Shown here piece by piece: positions 56,417-64,000 of a DNA stretch of 64,000 nucleotides. Below the pieces are notes generated by a model. That model did no database searches and was not told the DNA's origin. It was given only the letters and a program-made list of their open reading frames with translations. The number at the start of each line of letters is the position of its first letter. Positions within the stretch are counted from its first letter, which is position 1. The stretch comes from Hexactinellida sp. DTS-2022 (lineage: Eukaryota > Porifera > Hexactinellida): the NCBI GenBank assembly GCA_028753945.1, contig JAPNXP010000001.1, positions 12,452,501-12,516,500 of the forward strand. Reading direction: 5' to 3'. A program made the position numbers and the translations under genes.

Positions 56417-58273
56417 TCAAAGTAATGCAAGTATATTTGTAGAAAGATAATTAAATTCTTTGACAACCTCTGATTCAACGAACAGGGATTTGGAAACTTG
56501 AAACGAATCACTTCTCGGCGCAAAGTAAGTGGTAGATTTGACATTTTGCAGTCTAGGGACGAAGGGAGGCGTAATTTTCCTATTTTCAAGCTTCACCCAA
56601 TTTATTTGGGAGAAGAATCGAGCAGACCTGAACTCATCACGCCCACTCTCCTGGTCATAACCGAGTCGCTCCTTTGGATTCTCCCTCAGTAAACTCGAGA
56701 TGAATATTCTTGCAGCTTCTGATAGATAAAATGGCAATCTCAATGGGGCGGTTTGGATTGTGCTTATAAGTTCCGTTTTTGTATTACCAATGTAAGGAAA
56801 TTTCCCTAACATCATTTCGTATGCAAGGACACCCAAGCTCCATAAATCAGCCCCACATTCGTATGGAATTCTCTTCAACACTTCAGGAGCCAGATAAGGA
56901 AGGGTTCCACAAAATGAATCGATCTTCTTTCCCCCGTTAATAATGCCTTCTGTGCACATGCCAAAGTCCACAAGTTTTATGTGGCCCTCATTGTCTAGCA
57001 TAATATTCTCAAGCTTTAGATCACGGTATGCGATGTCACGGCTGTGAAGGAAGAATAAAGCGATTGAAATCTCTGCTATGTAAAATCGCGTGCGTTCTTC
57101 CGGAAATATTTTCTCTTGATTGATATGGTAAAGCAGATCTCCTCCACTGTAGAATTCAAATACCATGTACAAGTATCCTGGGTCTTGAAAGGATGCCAGT
57201 ATTCCTGCGAGGAAAGAGGGTTTGTTTTCAATGACAGCTACCCGATGCTCCACTAACAGTGCACTCATTAGATCCTCACTCATAGCCTGCCTCTTGCTAA
57301 TCACCTTTATGGCAAATGCACTCTTCGGGGCTTTCTTCAGCTCTGCTAGTACAACTTTACCAAAGCCGCCCTCACCAAGTACAGATATTACAGAGAAATC
57401 CTCAATAGAAATGCGAGGTGATGTTGTTAATTGTTTCTGCTCTTGAACCGGGTCCTTTCTTGGCATAGCTGGAGTAACATGGTGAAGCGATTTAGCGAGC
57501 TTCCTTTTGAGGAGAACAAACTTAATGTCACTTGCCGTGCTATATCTCTTAATATCATCCAAAGTTAGAGTAAACCCTCCTATAAATGTTCCCGATTTTT
57601 TCTTCGACTGACTATATATCGCGATATTGAGTTTGATATTGGAATTTTCACGAATAGTGAAAATGACAGAATCGTCAAAGACTGGATTAAGAGTGTTTTG
57701 TTGAACTTCGGAAGTGAATGTCTCTAAAACCTTAGAGCCATACCTCAAGGTAAATTTGCAAACTGGGTCAGAGAGCCCGTTCTTCTTTGAAGAAATCAAG
57801 TTATGTGCTGCTTTCACATCTATCTGTACCATCAATGAGTTTCGGGTTGGAAAGGAAATAATGTTGAGAATCAAGAAACCGAATCTCAGCTCAGATGGCT
57901 CAACACATTCTCGTGATACTAGAGCGCGACATCCCGAATGTACCCTCAACTGGCACAACTTGTGGTCACATTTGTAGCCATCGTCACATATGATTTGTCC
58001 GCAATGTTCACAGACAGAAAATATCTGTTGAGTCGGAAGGAAATGGTGGAGGTTTTCCTGTACATTCTCAATTTCTGAAAGACAATCGCAAGAAACAAAA
58101 TCTGCACAAGCTGCATGAATGGCTAAGTTACAACGCGAACACTTATATCCTTGCTTGCTTAAACTAGTTATCCATCGAGTACAATGCGAGCAAAATGTTG
58201 GTAGCTTAAAATAATGCAATTTAAATGTGTGATTCTTAACTTCTTTAATCGGATAATTAGTCTGAGTTGTCAT
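56417..58273 (-). CDS. Protein kinase C-like Ser/Thr kinase 2
   Basis: Intronless, 618 residues, roughly 94% identical to kinase 1 by eye and in the opposite orientation. It starts at MTTQTNYPIKEV, matching codon 4 of gene 1. C1A keeps canonical spacing (GYKCSRC). C1B is irregular in the same way. The C2 domain likewise lacks the acidic third calcium loop. The kinase domain has GEGGFGKV, FAIKV, YRDLKLEN (the more usual Leu), DFG, SFCGTLPYLAPE and the same weak C-terminal motifs, so these traits predate the duplication. The coding regions are better conserved than the surrounding DNA, which suggests both copies were kept under selection. Likely role: diacylglycerol-type lipid-responsive, calcium-independent signalling at membranes (inference from the family). 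Confidence 0.9.
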   Translation of the reverse strand: MTTQTNYPIKEVKNHTFKLHYFKLPTFCSHCTRWITSLSKQGYKCSRCNLAIHAACADFVSCDCLSEIENVQENLHHFLPTQQIFSVCEHCGQIICDDGYKCDHKLCQLRVHSGCRALVSRECVEPSELRFGFLILNIISFPTRNSLMVQIDVKAAHNLISSKKNGLSDPVCKFTLRYGSKVLETFTSEVQQNTLNPVFDDSVIFTIRENSNIKLNIAIYSQSKKKSGTFIGGFTLTLDDIKRYSTASDIKFVLLKRKLAKSLHHVTPAMPRKDPVQEQKQLTTSPRISIEDFSVISVLGEGGFGKVVLAELKKAPKSAFAIKVISKRQAMSEDLMSALLVEHRVAVIENKPSFLAGILASFQDPGYLYMVFEFYSGGDLLYHINQEKIFPEERTRFYIAEISIALFFLHSRDIAYRDLKLENIMLDNEGHIKLVDFGMCTEGIINGGKKIDSFCGTLPYLAPEVLKRIPYECGADLWSLGVLAYEMMLGKFPYIGNTKTELISTIQTAPLRLPFYLSEAARIFISSLLRENPKERLGYDQESGRDEFRSARFFSQINWVKLENRKITPPFVPRLQNVKSTTYFAPRSDSFQVSKSLFVESEVVKEFNYLSTNILALL

Positions 58274-58360
58274 GTTAACCGAATATTTCTGAAAAATGAA
58301 GGTGGTAGCTGATAATAAGTCTTGAATGTTTCTATTACTATTTCCTTCCAGAGTATCAGA

Positions 58361-58376
58361 CTATTTATACTTATAG
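58361..58376 (-). promoter_or_regulatory. TATA box of PKC-like gene 2
   Basis: On the minus strand CTATAAGTATAAATAG, about 90-100 bases before the ATG, with the following TCTGATACTCTGGAAGGAAA conserved from gene 1. Confidence 0.6.
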
Positions 58377-61140
58377 CAAGATTTGTAAAGCTTAATACTA
58401 GCTAGCAAGTATCAATACCTTACTGAGTTAATTTGAATATGTATTTTGTACCAAGAAATATTAATCAAAAAGAATGTTGAGGGTTAGTATATATTAGAGA
58501 TAAGACTCGAAACACCTGATAAATTGTTGTGCTATCGACAATATTCATATTTTCAATATATATTCGTTTGGCAACCAAGATAGAAATTATATGTCTATGT
58601 TAGAATATGTGAACTTTTATAGAAATTAATTAGAAGCTATACCATTTGAATCAAGGGACTTACAATAATAGATCTGTAGAGCATACATACTCTATGTTTT
58701 AATCTAATGTTAAAACGTAGGATTGTGCAAAATATACATGTAAATTTGTAATCATAATAAATTATAATACTGTTATAAGATCCCAATTAGACATTATTAA
58801 AGCTAAAATTTCTATAGCAGAAAATAAATAATTGCAATAAATTGACTTGGGTATAAAGCTAAATACTGTTCAGACATTAGGCATTATGCTACAGCTACAT
58901 AATTACATATAACCACTATTTTAAAAAGCTTCGTGTACTTTGTCTACTATTACAAAAACTAAATGAATTAATTGAAATAAATTCAGCTATAGAGTTTAGG
59001 CATCAATCAATATAATTAGAAATAATATATTTTTCATCCAAATAAACTTTTCAGTTTCTAATTGGTTGGAAGGTCCTTTTTAAAGTAGGTAGCTACAAAC
59101 CGCAAGAAAACTTGTTCAATAAATTGTTTAATCAATTTACGAGTTCTCAGCTTTGTTAATTCATTCATTAAATACGTGGATGAACTTGTAGCCCATTGTT
59201 ATAATAAGAATCAAATATAAAAAAAGTAATTCTTCTAAAAAACATCTACTATTTTAAATAAGTATAGTTATAATATCATATTACCTACTAATACATGTAG
59301 AAAATTACCGAGCTTAATATAGTACCAGACAGTGGCTGGCACAGAATGAATATTACATAAAATGACTGCAACAAAAAGGTGATGAATTTAACGACTCCGC
59401 CTAATCACTTTGGCCAAAGTATAGTTTGACCCGTTAGCGAAGTATCTAATTATGCTATTTTGAGGGTATAACTATTTATTACTTACGTACATATATTACT
59501 ATAATGTGAATAAATACAGTCAGGTTATTTTATTATGAAAATTCAAGGAACAAAAATTGTATTCATAATAGAGACTTCGTAATAAGCGAACTCAACTTAA
59601 TTGATTAATGAGTCAATCAGCAAATTTTGCGGATAATAACCAAATTTGGATCAAATTTCCTAATTTTCACCACATTAACGCAGTAATTGACCCAATTAAC
59701 TTAGCTTTGTATTAGCTTCTATTGACAATTAACTATTCCAAAATAAGACAAGAAAAGATGAAGACTAAATAAAGTATTACTAAAATAACTTAATAACATC
59801 AGATTTTCGTTTAATATAAGACAACGTTGATAGAACAATCAATTTACCAAAGTATCTATATGAAGTATGCTAGAAGAAACTAAATAAGTGCAGATACAAT
59901 ATTCTAAAGACAGCCTTACAACGGAAGGAGAATAGAGATATCAGCGTGAAAATAGAAATTACAACAAATGAATCCATCCAAGAGCAAGATATAATTTAGT
60001 AGGTCAGCTTGATACTTACGAGTGTATCATCATATAGTCAACTATGGGAATAGTGAGAAGGCATTGAACGGCAGAGGTTATACGAGTACAACATAGTTGA
60101 AAAGTTACAGAATCCATCTGAAAAAGAAAAGCTGGAATAAATAAATAAAAATTATATTCAGAATAAGTTCTGCAATAAAGTTTATTACAAGTACGAATTG
60201 TTCGAAGACAAGTTTTGGATCATTGATCCCAAAAAGTGTGTGCTATTCCAAAGCTAATTGAGGTGAATAATATCAAAATATACTTATGATTCAAGATAAT
60301 TTGTTCATCAATATAATTTGTGATGATACAATGCACTGTGATTGTTGCATAGTTATCATGAAAGTAACAAGAATACCTAATTCGTCATCATCAGCCAATG
60401 GTAATTAAATCATTCCAAAGCGAACTTCTGCGATAATTTAACTAGCCCTTTAGGAATGTCTAGGAATTATTAAAATTTAGTGATACAATAAATAATCAAA
60501 TACGATTAAATTTCAACAAAAGTTAGAATTAATTAACATTAATCTATATCGATGAGTTGTGCCCTATAATTGAAATTCAATGGGTATTATTACTCCGGTT
60601 AATACGAACTCCGAATAATGCGAATATCATTTTACTGTCCATTAGTGTTCGCATTAACGAAGTTCTACTATACGTATATGCATTGGAAAGTTGCAATATA
60701 ATTCCCAAACCTAAATAGAAGCATTAAATTAAATTATTAACCATTTAAAGCGAATGTATAATTTATTCTAGTTTGCAGACGAACGTGGATAATTATTCAG
60801 AATTTACGGTAAGAGTTAATAGTGTAAGTTATTCTGCAAGAACTCCATTCAATTACTAAATAACATTGCTAATTGATAAAGTTTGAAGAGGAAGAGAAAT
60901 ATGTAAGATCATCTCGTGGTATTATTTAATTATACTTTTATAGCTTGAATTTAGGTTGACAACTACAGAAGCAAAACAATTTCACTCTGTCTAATGCCCA
61001 AATTAAAGAAGAATAATTGACGAGTCAGAATATCGATATAGTTCTAATTCTAATTAAAGTTCAGAATATTGGTCAGTTTCATGCAGTAATATAGCAACCA
61101 TCAAAATAATTCTTCGAATACATCCATCTACTTCTATATT

Positions 61141-61440
61141 GAAACAGAATTGTTCTTTGTTTGTTTGTGTGTTTGTTTACCCAGAATTAATAGGAAAGAT
61201 CATAAGCTCTTGAAATCTGAAAATTTGCATGCAGGGGTAATTTTTCACGTAGACAATGAACTATTGCTTTTTCTAAAGGAAATTACGGGAATATTACTTC
61301 ATAAAAGCACATACTTGGGAATAACTTTCAGTTTTTAACCGATTCGCCCACAATTTTAGATGACAAGACAACATAAAATGAAACCTGTAAGACGATTTAT
61401 GGGATTATGACGTCACTTAGGGACTAATTTAGATTCAGCT
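61141..61440. mobile_element. Helitron-like fragment
   Basis: GTTTGTTTGTGTGTTTGTTT, CCAGAATTAATAGGAAAGAT and CCGATTCGCCCACAATTTTA match the internal part of the 31436-32117 element. A more decayed relative lies at 22440-22530 at the mirrored place. From 61441 to 62070 I see no supported gene; a 113-codon open stretch at 61577-61918 has no recognisable feature. Confidence 0.5.
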
Positions 61441-62073
61441 CTTACAATTTTAATTCAGTCGAAATTTCTCACATTATAAAATCAATTGTAGTACATTTCT
61501 CTTCAATTTTTTATAATTTTCACATCTATCTGCGCCACGCGTTAACAAAAATGTAACCAGTTACCTCCTGCACATATTGAGGTTTGGTGAGTGGGGGGTG
61601 GGCTGGGTGACCCTCATTGGACCATATCAAACTTGGGAAATATGGGTTGGCAAAATGCTACCTAGGTTTGACTATGGCAGTAGTCGCAGTACATTATTAC
61701 TATCAGCCTATGTCTCGACTTATAAGGCTGCGGTGCGGACAAGAGAGTTGATTTTTTCTTGTGTACATTTCTTCCCCCTTAATAAATCTCTTCTAAGGAT
61801 CATTCGAACAAACCCACAGTCACAAGGCTCTGTGGATGTCCCTCATATGTCGCAACTGGCAGAACCCATTGTAGTAGTGCAACAATGCCAGCTCACTAAC
61901 ACCGGTGTTAACTCGTAGCTGCCCAGGAATGTTGAAGTGAAACTGAAAGTTATTTCACCTTCAATTGAAAGTGAAGTGGGATTTTCTATATATACCTAGG
62001 GCAACTACGGGATTATTATTAATTAATTAATTTAATTAATCTGGTGTTAATAACTACATAGCAGTGCTTACTG

Positions 62074-62581
62074 CAGAGTTGCACGCGGGCCGAAATTTCT
62101 AACCGCGGCCCGGCCCGCGGCCCGCAAAATTAAGTAAACCAGGCCCGCAGCCCGGCCCGCGCCCGCGACTGAATTATTCGGCCCGCAAAAAGCCCGCATG
62201 GATTTTTTTGGCCCGCAAGAGGCCCGCATCTTGTTTGTTGCAGCTTGCAGCTTATATATAAATTTCAATATGTTTGTTATTAATATAAGGTGAAGAGGAT
62301 TATTAGGGAACCCTTGAGTGAAACCGAGTTTGTGAAAACTGATGAATAAGGGAAAGATTAATTTCTTACTTCTATGTATTGCCAATTGGTAACTCGTGAC
62401 AATTCAAAATAATAATGCGGATTATAATGGGAGGCATTCCGGGTCGGCCCTCGCGGCACGCAAAAATAGTTTTTCGGCCCGCACGGCCCGCGGGCCGAAG
62501 TAAAAAGTCGGCCCGCAGCCCGCGGGCCGCCCGCGGGCTTGGTGCGGGCTTGCGGGCCGGGCCGGCCCGCGTGCAACTCTG
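62074..62581. mobile_element. 508-bp GC-rich hAT-like MITE
   Basis: Ends CAGAGTTGCACGCGGGCC and GGCCCGCGTGCAACTCTG are perfect inverted copies with a perfect 8-bp duplication GCTTACTG (62066-62073 and 62582-62589). GGCCCGCGGGCC words give the arms a base composition very unlike the neighbourhood. The arginine/proline/alanine-rich open frames on both strands are by-products. Confidence 0.9.
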
Positions 62582-63121
62582 GCTTACTGCGTGTCAACTG
62601 ATTCAGCATCAGTTGACTGCGTTAATTACAAATATCAGAGTGTATTCCTTGGGAAAACACCAGTACATATATTTACAGTTACTAGAATCTGTTTAACAAG
62701 GTTATAAATCGTTTAACTACGTATATACTGTATACACAAGCAATTGATTGAAATACTATCACTAGCATTATGCAGCTTTATATACTTAAGGATTGTAGGA
62801 ACGGTTCCATCTGACTATCTAAACCTCTCAACTTTCTCAAGCCATCCCATTGTGATATGTTCTCATAGCACGTCCATGGTACAGCTTTAAGCTAACTGCA
62901 TTATTACTGATAGAACACAAGACAGTGGAACCAGTCTTTAAAAGGCCACCCAAGGGACTGGCCAAAAAATGGCTATAATACACAGGTAGTGGACAGAATA
63001 TTCGTGATTGTGCAGTGATGATACAATGTACTGGTATCAATCTCTAAATGTATTGAGTGGAGCACATATTACGCACGTTTGAATATCCTTGCTAATATCT
63101 ACTATATAATAGATAGTTGTA

Positions 63122-63445
63122 CACTCAAACCTCCTTTGTCCGAGCACTGTTGTCCGGAGGGTGGTCGTAACTGGAAATTTTCCAGGATCTCAGAAATACA
63201 ATGGCTTGTACATGTGAAATCCCAAAGTGTCTGATACATATTTTCCAGATTCATTCAAAAATCAAACATGATGTTTTTAGCTAGTTGTGGATAATTTTAG
63301 ATAGGTATTTGTTGCATAATTTTGTCATTAAACAACATTTTTTTGGTTAAATGAAACCATAATTAGCTTGGCTTTACACCAATAAGAGTGCCCGATTGAG
63401 GGAAGTGCTCGTATCTGGGAGATCCGGTTCTCGGAGGGTTGAGTG
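63122..63445. mobile_element. TA-flanked MITE with CACTCAAACCTCC ends
   Basis: Left CACTCAAACCTCCTTTGTCC and right TCTCGGAGGGTTGAGTG are inverted copies flanked by TA. A partial relative lies at 4080-4175. Elsewhere 62590-63930 shows no gene. Confidence 0.6.
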
Positions 63446-63936
63446 TATAAAGCAGGGATTTTCAACTAGTGGGTAGCGAGATAATTTTAAGTGGGTCACA
63501 GAACGATTAAACCTGAAAATTAAATCTAGACAAATTCATGAAATAATTCCCTGGACACAATTTTCGAGACCTCAAATTCCAAAAACATTCGTCCGCTCGC
63601 TCCATGTTCATAAGAAATACATTTTCTGAATATAAGTGTGCAGACCACTCATTTGGTACCTGCAAATATTCTCTTTAGTAAATTTAATAAGAAACAATCC
63701 AGTAAATCCTTGGATGCATGAAGTTTATTTGCAGTTTATTTGCACAAACGAAGATTTATAACTTTAGGATTATTATAAAATCAAGAATTGTATATTGAAA
63801 CACTGATAAACTTCACATATTTTTTGGTATCCAAACATTTTTATTAATATTAACTCGAATTAAGAAGAACTATCAAAATATAATTTAGTACAGTAAAATT
63901 ATTTTCGATCTAGTTAGTTATTGATGTTATATGTAC

Positions 63937-64000
63937 AGTAGAGCCTCTGAACAACGGACACCTTGGGACCGGAACCGTTGTCCGTTATTTAGAGGTTGCT
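63937..64000. mobile_element. Pogo-like element cut by the window end
   Basis: CAGTAGAGCCTCTGAACAAC begins after TA and the sequence runs off the end, including GTCCGTTATTTAGAGGTTGC, which is the complementary form of the start. Probably a short MITE of the same superfamily as the others. Confidence 0.45.

Larger units (their letters stand above)
55815..61145. repeat. Right arm of the inverted segmental duplication
   Basis: Complementary in order to 22440-32345, from beyond the 3' side of the PKC-like gene (55815) to the AATTCTTCTTTAATTTGGGC block (complement near 61000). A segment of roughly 800 bp (59700-60540) has no left-arm partner and shows no gene. Otherwise this arm lacks the left arm's young MITEs. 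Confidence 0.85.

Noticed and set aside
61577-61918. 113-codon open frame
   Set aside because: No conserved motif, no promoter and no relative in the window; likely chance.
62068-62696. Arg/Pro/Ala-rich open frames on both strands
   Set aside because: They are translations of GGCCCG repeats in a GC-rich MITE and appear on both strands.

Overview
This looks like AT-rich nuclear DNA from an early-branching animal, plausibly a sponge. That assignment is an inference. It rests on an animal-type protein kinase C with C1-C1-C2-kinase order, a NACHT-LRR (NLR) innate-immunity gene with death-fold-like N-terminal domains, TATA-type core promoters, very few genes and a dense crowd of DNA transposons and MITEs. 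I could not run a search, so the species is not fixed.

Layout. Positions 1-21,840 are a tandem array of about 5-8.5 kb units. Each full unit carries a decayed multi-membrane-span gene followed by an intact 376-residue multi-span membrane protein gene (4944-6074, 11673-12803, 17833-18963), with a shared TATA promoter and shared flanks. A fourth family member at 36641-40800 has lost its neighbours. It is cut in two by a 3,006-bp element (37391-40396). Positions 22,440-32,345 and 55,815-61,145 are the two arms of a diverged inverted segmental duplication. Each arm holds one intronless PKC-like gene (29210-31081 plus; 56417-58273 minus). The arms act as empty-site controls for each other, so several insertions in the left arm can be bounded precisely. 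Between the arms lie the interrupted membrane gene, a large minus-strand NLR gene (44930-48336) whose last LRR part sits in another frame, and the end of an unrecognised membrane-protein gene (52454-53250) with a hAT-type MITE in its coding part.

The most unusual object is the 3,006-bp element. It encodes an uninterrupted 896-codon reverse transcriptase with a CCHC knuckle and a restriction-like endonuclease, the architecture of RLE-type non-LTR retrotransposons. Yet it is bounded by perfect 16-bp terminal inverted repeats and a perfect 8-bp target duplication, as a hAT DNA transposon would be. The paralogous genes give the exact empty site. It looks young and could be an RT gene carried in a cut-and-paste element.

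The rest is mostly repeats: at least nine hAT-like MITEs, most with 8-bp target duplications; pogo/mariner-like TA-flanked elements; a family with 4-bp GTAY duplications; Helitron-like elements with microsatellite ends; a decayed hAT transposase copy; and several very long foldback elements, some built from 10-15-bp tandem subrepeats. No rRNA, functional tRNA, CRISPR array or prokaryotic feature was seen.
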